Below, in pieces: positions 1-8,973 of a DNA stretch of 64,000 bases. Each line of letters opens with the position of its first letter. Position 1 is the stretch's first letter. Both the position numbers and the translations under genes were made by a program. Source of the stretch: Tritonibacter mobilis (GTDB lineage Bacteria > Pseudomonadota > Alphaproteobacteria > Rhodobacterales > Rhodobacteraceae); assembly GCF_001681715.1 (NCBI RefSeq), contig NZ_LNWY01000018.1:91779-155778 (forward strand), in the 5' to 3' direction. The notes under the pieces are model-generated. The model was not told where the DNA came from, did not search any database, and saw nothing but the letters and a program-made list of their open reading frames with translations.

Positions 1-315
1 AAACTGCAGGGTGCCAAGATCATCAAGCACAATGGTCTTGGTGGCATTGATGGCCGCAAGCGTGTCTTCGGCTTTGTCGTTATCATAGGTGTCGGGCAGA
101 AAGCCCGCGAGCCCGAGGATGGTGGCGCGGTCCGTGGCGTGACCGACGCCCGTAAAGGCGAGCGAGCCATGCAGCGAGGCGCGCAGGCCGCGAAACTCAA
201 ACGGCGAGGCGCGCATCATGTCAAGAAAGCGCGCGGCGGCCACCATCGGGCCCATGGTGTGCGAGGAGGACGGGCCGATGCCGACCTTGAACATGTCAAA
301 AACGGAGAGGAACAT
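1..315 (-). CDS. sdaA: L-serine ammonia-lyase (serine dehydratase), N-terminal part, cut by window edge
   Basis: Deaminates L-serine to pyruvate and ammonia using an oxygen-sensitive iron-sulfur cluster. Only the first 105 codons lie in the window; the frame runs off position 1. The start reads MFLSVFDMFKVGIGPSSSHT, the conserved opening of the single-chain enzyme, with the SSSHT motif at residues 16-20. The cluster-binding C-terminal half is outside the window. The ATG (313-315) directly abuts the stop codon of the upstream glutathione transferase gene (316-318), so the two are probably one minus-strand operon with coupled translation. The family call is firm; whether the rest is intact cannot be seen. 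Confidence 0.9.
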   Translation of the reverse strand, partial: MFLSVFDMFKVGIGPSSSHTMGPMVAAARFLDMMRASPFEFRGLRASLHGSLAFTGVGHATDRATILGLAGFLPDTYDNDKAEDTLAAINATKTIVLDDLGTLQF

Positions 316-1023
316 TTAGGTGGCTGATCCTTCTGGAGGGATGGCGAATGTTGGGGCGGTGAAGGGCGTCGGTCCGAGCCCTTCGGCGATTTGTGCGGCC
401 TTTGTGCTGTTGCGCGCCTCGGCCCGGCGACACACCTCAGAGAGTGCGGGGTAGGCGGAGAGTTCAAACCATGGGGTTTGCGCGGTCTCTGCGTAGAGCT
501 TGGTCCACCGCAACAGGCAGGGCAGGTAAAGGTCAAGGAGCGTCGGCTGGTCTTTGCCGGTGAGGGCCGGGGTAACTGCCAGCGCGGCGTCAACCATGCG
601 CAGGTGATCGTGCAAGCGCTGACGGAGCATCTGACGCAGTTGCGCGTGATGCGACGGATCGGGGCCGATATATTTCTCCGGGTAGAAATACTGGCGCAAA
701 TCGACGTGCAAGGTGTTCGAGCACCAAAACAGCCATGTCAAAAAGCGCCCGCGTTCGGCAGATCCGGGTGCGGGGGCGAGACGCGCGGCCTGATCCGAGA
801 GCCACAGCAGGATGGCCGCAGTTTCAAACAGCGCTCCATCCGGCGTTTCCAGAACCGGGATGGTGCCATTGGGGTTGAGGCGTAGATACTCCGGCGCGCG
901 CTGGGCCTGTTGGCTGCGGTCCACCAGGATTGTCTCATAGGGCAGGCCAAGCTCTTCCAGCGCCAGTCGCACGATGAGCGAGGCATTGTCGGGCGCATAG
1001 TGAAGGCGAAGCGGTGTGGTCAT
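316..1023 (-). CDS. Glutathione S-transferase family protein
   Basis: 235 residues, normal for a cytosolic GST. The thioredoxin-like N-terminal domain (about 1-80) includes the LNPNGTIPVLETPDG segment with the cis-proline that binds glutathione, followed by an acidic-Thr/Ala turn (LFETAAIL). Residues about 90-235 are the all-helical domain. The early part, LHYAPDNASLIVRLALEE, has Ser where many bacterial GSTs carry Ser or Cys near residue 14. Substrate is unknown. The stop codon touches the start of the serine dehydratase gene, suggesting one transcript. The ATG at 1021-1023 is the first reasonable start. Confidence 0.88.
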   Translation of the reverse strand: MTTPLRLHYAPDNASLIVRLALEELGLPYETILVDRSQQAQRAPEYLRLNPNGTIPVLETPDGALFETAAILLWLSDQAARLAPAPGSAERGRFLTWLFWCSNTLHVDLRQYFYPEKYIGPDPSHHAQLRQMLRQRLHDHLRMVDAALAVTPALTGKDQPTLLDLYLPCLLRWTKLYAETAQTPWFELSAYPALSEVCRRAEARNSTKAAQIAEGLGPTPFTAPTFAIPPEGSAT

Positions 1024-1350
1024 GCAGAGATCTTAGGTCCGTGCGGGGCGAAGTGAGCGATTGAAACCGACGTTTCCGATAGGAAACGCGCTGGTGTAAC
1101 CTATGATTTTGACGCCGCTTTGCAACCAATCAGTTGTGATCAATGACATCACTGTTCCTTTCGGGGCGGAGGAGAGGTGTTTCGCTTCGGGTGCCCCGAA
1201 GCGACCAGCGCCGCGCCTGCCTGTCGGCAGGCGCGGCGCGCGCAGATCGCCCCTCGCGCGGGCCACACAAACCGCCTATAAAGATCGCGCAGGCCATTGG
1301 TTTTTGCCACCAAGGTCCGCCACACCAAAAAGCGCGGAGGTCTATATCCC
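1024..1350. other. Divergent intergenic region between the GST gene and rpiA
   Basis: No gene was recognised here. It should hold the promoters for the minus-strand GST-sdaA unit and for rpiA. Its middle (1177-1245) holds a truncated copy of the double-hairpin dispersed repeat. The rpiA ribosome-binding site GCGGAGGT is at about 1335-1342. Confidence 0.6.
1177..1245 (+). repeat. Double-hairpin dispersed repeat, copy A (lacks 3' tail)
   Basis: Starts with GAGGTGTTTCGC just upstream. Hairpin 1 (about 1183-1203) pairs CGCTTCGGG with CCCGAAGCG. A GCGACCAGCG linker follows. Hairpin 2 (about 1208-1239) pairs GCGCCGCGCCTGCC with GGCAGGCGCGGCGC around a TGTC loop. The CCCAACG box and the GGGCGGGAGG tail present in the other four copies are missing. 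It lies in the gap between the GST gene and rpiA. Confidence 0.75.
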
Positions 1351-2139
1351 ATGAGCGGCGAGCTATCCCCCATCGACAAAGCCAAATTTGTGGCCGCCAA
1401 ACGCGCGGCTGAGCTGGTTGAGGACGGCATGCGCGTGGGGCTCGGCACCGGGTCAACCGCCGCATGGCTGGTGCGCTGTCTGGGTGAGATGGTGCGCGAG
1501 GATGGGTTGAAGATCACCGGCGTGCCCACCTCTGCCCGCACGGCGGAGCTGGCGCGCGAAGTGGGGATTGAGGTGATTACCCTCGACGAGGCGCGTTGGC
1601 TGGATCTGACCATCGACGGTGCGGATGAGTTCGACGGCGATCTGAACCTCATCAAAGGCGGCGGCGGCGCGCTGTTGCAGGAAAAGATCGTTGCGACTGC
1701 GTCCGATCAGATGGTGGTGATTGCCGATAAGGCCAAAGAGGTCGAAATGCTCGGGGCGTTTCCGTTGCCCATCGAGGTGATCCCCTTTGGCTGGCAGACC
1801 TCGCAGGCGCTGGTCGAGGAGACGCTGATCTCGATGGATGTGATGGGGCGCAGCTCGACGCTTCGGATGAATGGGGCCAGCCCCTATGTAACCGATGAGG
1901 GCAATCATATCCTTGATCTGCACCTCAACCGCATTGGCAATCCGCGGCAATTGGCGCTGGTTCTCAATCAGATACCGGGAGTTGTTGAGAATGGGTTGTT
2001 TATCGACATCTGCGACACGGTGGTGATCGGCTATGGTGACGGCAAGGTCGAGGTGCGCGACATCAATGAAGGCACCATCGAGACCGACCGGATTGATTTT
2101 GTCGAGACGGACAATCTGTTTGCGGATTTGGGGGAGTAA
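1351..2139 (+). CDS. rpiA: Ribose-5-phosphate isomerase A
   Basis: Interconverts ribose 5-phosphate and ribulose 5-phosphate in the non-oxidative pentose phosphate pathway. 262 residues from the ATG at 1351, which has a GCGGAGGT ribosome-binding site about 10 bases upstream. An ATG at 1297 in the same frame would add an unconserved 18-residue lead and is disfavoured. Visible family motifs are the phosphate loop GLGTGSTA (30-37), DGADEFD (89-95, catalytic Asp) and KGGGGALLQEK (102-112, catalytic Lys and Glu). Length is slightly above the bacterial norm because of a C-terminal acidic extension. It appears monocistronic. Confidence 0.96.
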   Translation: MSGELSPIDKAKFVAAKRAAELVEDGMRVGLGTGSTAAWLVRCLGEMVREDGLKITGVPTSARTAELAREVGIEVITLDEARWLDLTIDGADEFDGDLNLIKGGGGALLQEKIVATASDQMVVIADKAKEVEMLGAFPLPIEVIPFGWQTSQALVEETLISMDVMGRSSTLRMNGASPYVTDEGNHILDLHLNRIGNPRQLALVLNQIPGVVENGLFIDICDTVVIGYGDGKVEVRDINEGTIETDRIDFVETDNLFADLGE

Positions 2140-2291
2140 CCCCCAATGAAAGTGGTTTTGTGACAGCCGCCCGGTTTGGGGCGCCAAAAGTGGTGAGGAT
2201 TTTCCGACAGTCTTAGGAAAATGTTCTCTTTTTGCGGGCAAGCATGGGCCCGAAGAGAAGAAGACCGTCTTGTGAAACAAGGAAGCAAACC

Positions 2292-2978
2292 GTGCGACAA
2301 GAACAGGAACAGCTGAATGTCACCGCCAACAAGCTGGTGAGCGAACTGGTGAGCGGGGCCGTGAAGCTGCATCAGGCGCGTGTGCAGACGCAAATCGACA
2401 ATATCCCCAACTATAAGCTGGGTAAGGAAAATATTGCGGGTTGCCAGTTGGTTTTGGACCGCGAAGAGCTGTTAAAACGCCTGCCAAGCGGTGGCGTCGT
2501 TGCGGAACTTGGCGTGGATCAGGGGGGCTTTAGCGCCGCCATTCTGGAACATAATGCGCCATCTCAATTGCATCTCGTCGATATCTGGGGGGATGCGCGG
2601 TATCACGAGGGTAAGGCCCAAGGGGTGTTTGCGAAATTCAGCGAGGAGCTGAAAACCGGGAAGGTCGCGATCACCCGCGCGCGTTCGCTGGATGCGGTGG
2701 ATGCTTTTGCGGATGAGACCTTTGACTGGATCTATATCGATACCGACCACAGCTATGCCACGACCATTGCCGAGCTGCGCGCCTGGGCACCCAAAGTGAA
2801 GGCGAATGGCTTTATCGCAGGCCATGATTACACGATGGGTAATTTTGCCACCGGCTACAAATACGGCGTGATCGAAGCCGTCGCAGAGTTCTGCGTCCAA
2901 AATGGCTGGAAACTCTCGTATCTGACCGCCGATTACAATGAGAGCAACAGTTTTGCCATCAACCGGATCATGAATTGA
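2292..2978 (+). CDS. Class I SAM-dependent methyltransferase (Methyltransf_24 type)
   Basis: About 228 residues. The SAM-binding fold is recognisable: VVAELGVDQGGFSAAILEH is motif I (Gly-rich loop), LHLVDIWGD is the acidic end of strand 2, and FDWIYIDTDHSYATT is the Asp-rich core typical of this group. GFIAGHDY is a further family motif. The acceptor substrate is unknown; relatives sit in sugar and glycan methylation clusters, but no such neighbours occur here. GTG at 2292 is preferred because AAGGAAG lies 6 bases upstream; an ATG at 2232 in frame would add 20 Arg/Lys-rich residues. A terminator follows at 3036. Confidence 0.75.
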   Translation: MRQEQEQLNVTANKLVSELVSGAVKLHQARVQTQIDNIPNYKLGKENIAGCQLVLDREELLKRLPSGGVVAELGVDQGGFSAAILEHNAPSQLHLVDIWGDARYHEGKAQGVFAKFSEELKTGKVAITRARSLDAVDAFADETFDWIYIDTDHSYATTIAELRAWAPKVKANGFIAGHDYTMGNFATGYKYGVIEAVAEFCVQNGWKLSYLTADYNESNSFAINRIMN

Positions 2979-3035
2979 GGCGGTGATTGTTGCCGCGCCG
3001 ATCTCGGTGCGCAGATCAGCCGTCATGTCATCAAA

Positions 3036-3059
3036 GCCGCCCTGTTTGGGGCGGCTTTT
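3036..3059 (+). terminator. Intrinsic terminator after the methyltransferase gene
   Basis: GCCGCCC pairs with GGGCGGC around a short TTT-containing loop, followed by TTTTG. It begins about 57 bases after the stop at 2978. Confidence 0.75.
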
Positions 3060-3132
3060 GTATGAGAGTTTCTGAGCCTATCCGACCCAGATTCAGGGAG
3101 GCATAGGTCGAGGCGCCAGTAGGTTCAGCGGG

Positions 3133-3570
3133 TCAGTGGCTTTGTGCCGCTTTTTGCCATTCCGGCAATGGGAACAGCCGATCATAGGCCCAGTTAAAGC
3201 CAAAGGCGTAGACCATATAAAACAGCGCAAAAGACACATCCATCACAAAGGCCTGCCAGAGCGAAATCTGCAGATACCACGCGATGAAGGGCATCAGCAC
3301 AATGAGCAGCCCGCCCTCAAATAGAACCGCATGCAGAACGCGGAGTTTGGGCGTCTTTAGCGTGCTGCCGCGCCAGTGCTGCAAGAGCGCGTCAAAGCCG
3401 TAATTGTAGATCAGATTCCACAGGGTGGCGAGGGTGGCGCTGACGATGCCAACAGCACCGATGTCATGGATGGGAAACCGAAACACCACAGCCCCAAGGG
3501 GGATGATCAACAACAGGGCGATGATCTCAAAACTCAGGGCGTGGCGGATACGATCAAGGGGGGAACGCAT
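3133..3570 (-). CDS. PACE-family efflux transporter (bacterial transmembrane pair protein)
   Basis: 145 residues, four predicted membrane helices arranged as two repeated pairs, which is the hallmark of the proteobacterial antimicrobial compound efflux family. Each half opens with a basic/His-Phe-Glu type motif: RIRHALSFE (residues 7-15) and LRVLHAVLFEGG. These transporters export biocides such as chlorhexidine or short diamines; the substrate here is unknown. The ATG at 3570 has GAGGT about 6 bases upstream. A longer frame to 3696 would add 42 hydrophilic residues absent from the family. Convergent with the preceding methyltransferase gene. Confidence 0.85.
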   Translation of the reverse strand: MRSPLDRIRHALSFEIIALLLIIPLGAVVFRFPIHDIGAVGIVSATLATLWNLIYNYGFDALLQHWRGSTLKTPKLRVLHAVLFEGGLLIVLMPFIAWYLQISLWQAFVMDVSFALFYMVYAFGFNWAYDRLFPLPEWQKAAQSH

Positions 3571-3804
3571 GGGCGACCTCATCTTCATGGTCGGGTCGTC
3601 CCGAGGCAAAATCAACGGCCATACCATCTTGGTGGAACCATTGGTGGGGTCGTCCCCGGCGAGGCACAATCTGGGGGAGGGAGACGCCCGTTTCAAGGCC
3701 CCGTTTTTCTTTGCAGGGCGGCTATGTGTCTTGACAGGATGCCGATGTCTGGCGCAGTCAAAGCGGGAATAGTTTTAGCATTTTGCATTTTGGATTTGAC
3801 GCCG

Positions 3805-4374
3805 ATGTATTCCGAGACCCCGGATGGGCACGATGGGTCACCCACCGCAGATGTCCCGATGAGGGACCGGCTCGCCAATTGGGGCATGCTTCTTCTGGCG
3901 CTCACAACTCCGCCGGTTTTGACCTTCCTTCTGCCCGAGAGTATCCTCGCGCGGTTCTCCGGACCTGAATACCTGCGTGATATCTGGAGCGTTGGGAGCT
4001 TTGTGACGATCATGGCGCTGAGCTCTGAAAGCTCGTGGAACGATCGCTTTTTGCGGGTGAACGCCTGGGGCATACATTACGGGAGAACGTACTCGCGGGG
4101 GAGCGCCTGGCGTATATATCGGGCGAGGAAGGAAGGAACGGTCAACGCGCTGCGCTGGGCGGATGTCGTGTCTGTCACCTACTTTCCAAAGAGTATGCTC
4201 ACAGGTTATGCGCGGCTGCGCGTGCGGGCACAGGTGCGGCAGGGGGCGCGCTACGATCTGACCTTTAAAACTGTGTCCCTTGATCCGAAATGTGCAAATC
4301 CAGCCGATCCTGAGGTCGCACGGGTGCAGTTGGCTCTGGATCGGTACTGGCCTGAGTGGCGCGGGGGAAACTAG
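3805..4374 (+). CDS. Unknown membrane-associated protein
   Basis: 189 residues from ATG 3805; no family recognised. Two hydrophobic stretches are visible: residues about 26-48 (GMLLLALTTPPVLTFLLPE) and a weaker one about 60-78. The remaining C-terminal two-thirds is soluble with a basic middle (RTYSRGSAWRIYRARKEG) and a beta-rich end, resembling small bacterial PH-like domains on membrane anchors, though this is only an impression. An in-frame ATG at 3739 is a possible longer start. It lies between the divergent PACE gene and gor. Confidence 0.5.
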   Translation: MYSETPDGHDGSPTADVPMRDRLANWGMLLLALTTPPVLTFLLPESILARFSGPEYLRDIWSVGSFVTIMALSSESSWNDRFLRVNAWGIHYGRTYSRGSAWRIYRARKEGTVNALRWADVVSVTYFPKSMLTGYARLRVRAQVRQGARYDLTFKTVSLDPKCANPADPEVARVQLALDRYWPEWRGGN

Positions 4375-4522
4375 TGCGCGAGGCGTTCACGCCTCTTTCA
4401 CGGTTTCGCGACATGAACGCCTGCATGTGTTTGAAATGCCATGTCGCACCCCCACTTGCGAGACTGGCAATTCACCGCGCGCTGTGGGATACCTCGCGCA
4501 AGTCATAAGAAGGGCGACGAGT

Positions 4523-5878
4523 ATGAGCTTTGATTACGATCTATTTGTTATCGGGGGCGGTTCTGGCGGCGTGCGCGCGGCGCGTGTTGCCGCCGCAGGT
4601 GGCGCGTCGGTGGCACTCGCCGAAGAGGACCGCTATGGCGGGACCTGCGTCATCCGGGGCTGTGTGCCCAAAAAGCTGATGGTCTTTGCCTCCGAGTATT
4701 CCGGCATGGTCGAGGATGGCCGTGCTTACGGCTGGGATCTGGAAAACAAAGGCTTCAGCTGGGACCACTTCAAGGGCAAGCTCAACGCGGAGCTGGACCG
4801 GTTGGAAGGGATCTATCGCAACCTGTTGAAAAACTCCGGTGTGGAGAGCTTTGATGCGCGTGCGAAACTGGCGGATGCCCACACGGTTGCGCTCTCGGAT
4901 GGCACCACAAAAACCGCAAAGCACATCCTGATTGCCACCGGTGGCCGCCCTTGGGTGCCGGAGTTTCCGGGTTCGGAACTTGCGATCACCTCGAACGAGA
5001 TGTTCCATCTGGAAAAGCTCCCCGAGAGCATTCTGATCGTGGGCGGCGGTTATATCGCCTCCGAGTTTGCGGGCATCATGAACGGGCTTGGCGTCAAAAC
5101 CACGCAATACTATCGCGGCGAGCAGATCCTGCGCGGCTTTGACAATGAGGCGCGCGGTTTGGTGGCTGAGGAGATGATCCAGTCGGGCATCGATTTGCAG
5201 CTTGGCAACAACGTGGCCGAGATGCAGCGTGAGGGCGACAAGATGCGCGTGACCGCCACCAATGGCGATGTGACCCTGTTTGATCAGGTGATGTTTGCGA
5301 CCGGTCGCAAGCCCAATGCCGACAACCTCGGACTGGAAGAACTGGGCATCGCGCGTGGCAAGGGTGGTGAGATCAAGGTGGATCAATACAGCCAGACCGC
5401 TGTGCCATCGGTCTATGCGATCGGCGACGTCACTGACCGGGTGAACCTGACGCCGGTGGCGATCCGCGAGGGCATGGCCTTTGTGGAAACCGTGTTCAAC
5501 GGCAACCCTACCAGCCCCGATCACGAATTGATCCCGACCGCGATCTTTACGCAGCCGGAAATGGGCACCATTGGTCTGAGCGAAGAAGACGCCGCCAAAG
5601 AGGAAACGATTGAGGTCTATTCGACCTCGTTCAAACCGATGCAGCAGAGCTTTGCCGGGCGGGCGCAAAAAGTGCTGATGAAGCTGATTGTCAGCCAGGC
5701 CAGCCGCAAGGTGCTGGGTTGTCATATCGTCGCACCCGGTGCGGGCGAGATGATCCAGCTTGCGGGGATTGCCGTCAAAATGGGCGCGACCAAGGAAGAT
5801 TTCGACCGCACCGTCGCGGTTCATCCGACCATGTCGGAAGAATTGGTGACGCTGAAGACACCGGTGCGGACGGTATAA
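4523..5878 (+). CDS. gor: Glutathione-disulfide reductase
   Basis: NADPH- and FAD-dependent reduction of oxidised glutathione in the cytosol. 451 residues. The FAD loop GGGSGG is at 11-16, the redox-active disulfide CVIRGC at C42 and C47, the NADPH Rossmann segment around IVGGGYIASEFAG (about 173-185), the second FAD motif near VYAIGDVTD (about 298-306), and the C-terminal catalytic HPTMSEE with H434 and E439. ATG 4523 has AAGAAGG about 10 bases upstream; the same frame is open further upstream (to 4280) but that part does not look like the enzyme. Confidence 0.96.
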   Translation: MSFDYDLFVIGGGSGGVRAARVAAAGGASVALAEEDRYGGTCVIRGCVPKKLMVFASEYSGMVEDGRAYGWDLENKGFSWDHFKGKLNAELDRLEGIYRNLLKNSGVESFDARAKLADAHTVALSDGTTKTAKHILIATGGRPWVPEFPGSELAITSNEMFHLEKLPESILIVGGGYIASEFAGIMNGLGVKTTQYYRGEQILRGFDNEARGLVAEEMIQSGIDLQLGNNVAEMQREGDKMRVTATNGDVTLFDQVMFATGRKPNADNLGLEELGIARGKGGEIKVDQYSQTAVPSVYAIGDVTDRVNLTPVAIREGMAFVETVFNGNPTSPDHELIPTAIFTQPEMGTIGLSEEDAAKEETIEVYSTSFKPMQQSFAGRAQKVLMKLIVSQASRKVLGCHIVAPGAGEMIQLAGIAVKMGATKEDFDRTVAVHPTMSEELVTLKTPVRTV

Positions 5879-5986
5879 CACATAAACAAAGTTTGGTGGC
5901 GGCGCAGATCTTGAATTTCAGCGCCGTGACCACAGGTTAGTGGGCAATATCCGCCGATGCGGCGGGGAGAGATGGATAGGAGACTT

Positions 5987-7147
5987 ATGGCTGGGAACAG
6001 TGGTGGCCCCTGGGGGGGCGGCGGTTCCTCCGGCGGCGGAGGCAACCGGGGAAACAATGGCGGTGGCAACGGAGGCGGCGGTGGCCGTCGTCCCGATGAT
6101 GGCCAGATCCCCGAGATCGACGAGCTGGTGAAAAAGGGCCAAGAGCAGCTGCGCGTCCTGATGGGCGGACGTGGCGGCAGCGGTGGCAACGGGCAGGGAC
6201 CACAGGGCGGTGGCTCTGGCGGTAACCCCTTGTTTACCAAGGGCGGCTTGATGTTGGGCGCTGTGGCGGCCGTCTTCCTGTGGGGCTACAACAGCTTTTA
6301 CACCGTGAAGACAGAAGAAAAATCCGTGGAGCTGTTTCTCGGCGAGTTTTCTTCCGTGGGCAATCCGGGTCTGAACTTCGCGCCATGGCCTGTGGTCACC
6401 TATGAGGTGGTACCGGTCAGCGTCGAACAAACCGAGAGCATTGGTGCAGGTGCGCGCGGTTCCGATGCGGGGCTGATGCTGACAGGTGATGAGAACATTA
6501 TCGACGTCGATTTCCAGGTGGTCTGGAATATCAACGAACCAGATAAGTTTTTGTTCAATCTGCGCGATCCAAAAGCGACGATTCAGGCGGTTTCTGAATC
6601 GGCGATGCGCGAGATTATCGCACAGTCGCAGCTTGCGCCGATCTTGAACCGTGACCGTGGTATCATTTCGCAGCGTCTCGAAGAGCTGATCCAGTCGACG
6701 CTGGACAGCTATGACGCGGGTGTGAATATCGTCCGGGTCAACTTTGACGGGGCGGATCCGCCAGAACCAGTAAAAGACGCCTTCCGCGATGTGCAATCCG
6801 CTGGTCAGGAACGGGACCGTCTGGAAAAGCAGGCTGACGCCTATGCCAACCGCAAACTGGCCTCTGCCCGTGGTCAGGCCGCACAGACGCTCGAAGAAGC
6901 AGAAGCTTACCGCGCGCAGGTTGTGAACCAAGCGCAGGGTGAGGCCTCGCGCTTTACGGCCGTTTTGTCGGAATATGAAAAAGCACCGGAAGTGACGCGC
7001 AAGCGCCTCTATCTGGAGACGATGGAAGACGTGCTGAGCCGCGTGGATAAGATCATCCTTGACGACAATGCCGGTGGCGAAAATGGACAAGGCGTTGTGC
7101 CTTATCTGCCGCTCAATGAAATCCGTCGTTCGGGAGGAAGCAACTGA
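5987..7147 (+). CDS. hflK: Membrane protease modulator HflK
   Basis: SPFH-domain protein that with HflC forms a large periplasmic-facing cage around the FtsH protease and limits its activity. 386 residues. The first 80 are strikingly rich in Gly, Asn and Ser with a few acidic/basic residues, then one membrane helix (about 86-104), then the SPFH domain and a long helical C-terminal region. ATG 5987 follows ATAGGAG. The final TGA overlaps the hflC start codon (TGATG), giving translational coupling. Confidence 0.95.
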   Translation: MAGNSGGPWGGGGSSGGGGNRGNNGGGNGGGGGRRPDDGQIPEIDELVKKGQEQLRVLMGGRGGSGGNGQGPQGGGSGGNPLFTKGGLMLGAVAAVFLWGYNSFYTVKTEEKSVELFLGEFSSVGNPGLNFAPWPVVTYEVVPVSVEQTESIGAGARGSDAGLMLTGDENIIDVDFQVVWNINEPDKFLFNLRDPKATIQAVSESAMREIIAQSQLAPILNRDRGIISQRLEELIQSTLDSYDAGVNIVRVNFDGADPPEPVKDAFRDVQSAGQERDRLEKQADAYANRKLASARGQAAQTLEEAEAYRAQVVNQAQGEASRFTAVLSEYEKAPEVTRKRLYLETMEDVLSRVDKIILDDNAGGENGQGVVPYLPLNEIRRSGGSN

Positions 7148-8031
7148 TGAACCGTTCTGTTATTCTTCTCGTCCTTCTGGGCGCTATTGTCGTGGGCGCG
7201 CTGTCGTCGATCTTTATCGTGGACGAGCGTGAAAAAGCGCTGGTGATGCGCTTTGGTCGTGTCGTCAACGTGCAGGAAGAGCCCGGTTTGGCGTTCAAAC
7301 TGCCCTTCGTGGATGAGGTCGTGAAATACGATGACCGTATCCTCAGCCTTGAGGTGGGTCCGCTCGAAGTCACCCCGCTGGATGACCGTCGTCTGGTGGT
7401 TGACGCCTTCGCACGCTACCGCATCACCGATGTGCGTCGCTTCCGCGAAGCGGTGGGCGTTGGCAATGTCGGCGCGGCCGAAAGCCGTCTCGACAACATC
7501 ATGCGTGACCAGACCCGCGAGGTTCTGGGTACTGTGAGCTCCAACGACATTCTGTCGTCTGACCGGGCCGCACTGATGCTGCGTATCCGCAACGGGGCCA
7601 TCGCTCAGGCACAGGCTCTGGGTCTTGAGGTAATCGACGTGCGCCTGAAACGCACCGACCTGCCGCAAGCCAACCTTGAGGCGACCTTTGCGCGTATGCG
7701 GGCAGAGCGGGAACGCGAAGCCGCAGATGAGATCGCCCGTGGTGAAGAAGCCGCGCAGCGTGTCCGCGCGCAGGCGGATCGTACCGAGGTGGAGCTGGTC
7801 TCCGAAGCCGAGCGCGAAGCCGAGGTCATCCGCGGTGAAGCGGATGCGGAACGCAACAACATCTTTGCCGAGGCTTATGGTGCGGACCCGGAATTCTTTG
7901 AATTCTACCGCAGCCTGACTGCCTATGCGCGTTCGCTGCAGGGCGGGAATTCCTCTCTGGTGCTGTCGCCGGACAATGAGTTCTTCAACTACCTGAAGTC
8001 CTCTGAGGGTGCCGGGCGCGCGACGCAGTAA
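7147..8031 (+). CDS. hflC: Protease modulator HflC
   Basis: Partner of HflK in the FtsH-regulating complex of the inner membrane. 294 residues: N-terminal membrane helix at about 4-24, SPFH domain beginning at VDEREKALVMRFGRV, and a charged helical region rich in Arg, Glu and Ala (about 175-245). The ATG overlaps the hflK stop. A strong terminator at 8052-8081 closes the unit. In many alphaproteobacteria a Do-type protease gene follows directly; here an extra minus-strand gene and a 500-base gap intervene. Confidence 0.95.
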   Translation: MNRSVILLVLLGAIVVGALSSIFIVDEREKALVMRFGRVVNVQEEPGLAFKLPFVDEVVKYDDRILSLEVGPLEVTPLDDRRLVVDAFARYRITDVRRFREAVGVGNVGAAESRLDNIMRDQTREVLGTVSSNDILSSDRAALMLRIRNGAIAQAQALGLEVIDVRLKRTDLPQANLEATFARMRAEREREAADEIARGEEAAQRVRAQADRTEVELVSEAEREAEVIRGEADAERNNIFAEAYGADPEFFEFYRSLTAYARSLQGGNSSLVLSPDNEFFNYLKSSEGAGRATQ

Positions 8032-8051
8032 CTCCGGCAACGGATAGAACG

Positions 8052-8081
8052 AAAAGGCCACCCGAGCGGGTGGCCTTTTTG
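8052..8081 (+). terminator. Intrinsic terminator of hflKC
   Basis: AAGGCCACCC pairs with GGGTGGCCTT across a GAGC loop, followed by TTTTT. It starts about 20 bases after the hflC stop codon. Confidence 0.9.
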
Positions 8082-8253
8082 CATTGCGACGGCGTGTATT
8101 CGTGCATGGCATTATGGTTGGGATCAGGATCGTGAGGCATTGCCCTTTGTGATCACGTTCAGGGGAACTGTGTTCAGAGGCGGGTTTGAGCCCATGTTGA
8201 CCGATGCTGCAACGAATGTGAACATCCGTTAAGTACCTTCCCTAAAAGGGTTG

Positions 8254-8973
8254 CTAGCTGCAGGCTTTGTCAACTGCGTAATCGTTGAAAGCATGAGCCA
8301 ACTCTTTTGCTTTTCCTTCCGAAGCCACGGCGAATTGCAGAAAAGGTATCGCTACAACTTCTCCAGTCAAAAGCGTTTCAGCAGATGGCGCACTGGCTGC
8401 GAAAGTTGTGGTGCTCCGATAACTGATTGGTGCGCCCGTGATTTCAATCGCTGCTACAAAGCCAAAGAAATCTGGTGCATCTTCGTGAGCTACGAGTTCT
8501 GTGGTTCCGCTCGCTGTTTCTACGACTTCCGCCATGACCCTAAAATACAACGTACTATCATCCGCCTCCAAAAGTTTCCTTGCAGTTTCTTCGTCGGGGA
8601 CGAGGTGTGCTACCCGCGCGCCACCAGCTTCAATAATTTTTGAAAGATTAGACAACATTAAGTCGTCTACCGGTCCTCTATCGATCCGTAGACTTGCTCC
8701 TGAAGCACTGGGAATAATACGAACCGTTTCGAAGTCGTAGTTACGCATATCTGCTTGAATGACGATGCGTGTCAAAGCGATTGTTGCGCCAACTTCTCCT
8801 AATTTGTTGACCACAATGGATACGTTGCAATCTTGTAGCTCGACAACGCCGTCTTCCTCCAAAAGCTCACTCAAACTGCTGGACAAGCGTGCAGCGGCTG
8901 AGCCTTGAAAAAAAAAGAAATAGACTGCAGCCGTGATTCCGGCGCAGACCACAAATAACCCTATTTTCAACAC
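8254..8973 (-). CDS. Unknown membrane-anchored or exported protein, A/T-richer than its neighbours
   Basis: 239 residues; family not recognised. The start is GTG (8971-8973) with GGAG about 5 bases upstream. Residues 3-22 (KIGLFVVCAGITAAVYFFFF) form a membrane anchor or uncleaved signal. The rest is predicted to be outside the cytoplasm, with two Cys (one at the extreme C-terminus) and alternating strands such as VSIVVNKLGEVGATIALTRI. Codon use contains more A/T-ending codons than adjacent genes and there is a nine-A run near 8908-8916. It lies between hflC and degP, which are usually neighbours, so it may be a later insertion. Confidence 0.6.
   Translation of the reverse strand: MLKIGLFVVCAGITAAVYFFFFQGSAAARLSSSLSELLEEDGVVELQDCNVSIVVNKLGEVGATIALTRIVIQADMRNYDFETVRIIPSASGASLRIDRGPVDDLMLSNLSKIIEAGGARVAHLVPDEETARKLLEADDSTLYFRVMAEVVETASGTTELVAHEDAPDFFGFVAAIEITGAPISYRSTTTFAASAPSAETLLTGEVVAIPFLQFAVASEGKAKELAHAFNDYAVDKACS

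Noticed and set aside
4541..5881. Minus-strand open frame of 446 codons opposite gor
   Set aside because: It mirrors the gor codons; the composition is His/Arg-rich with no domain, typical of antisense shadows.
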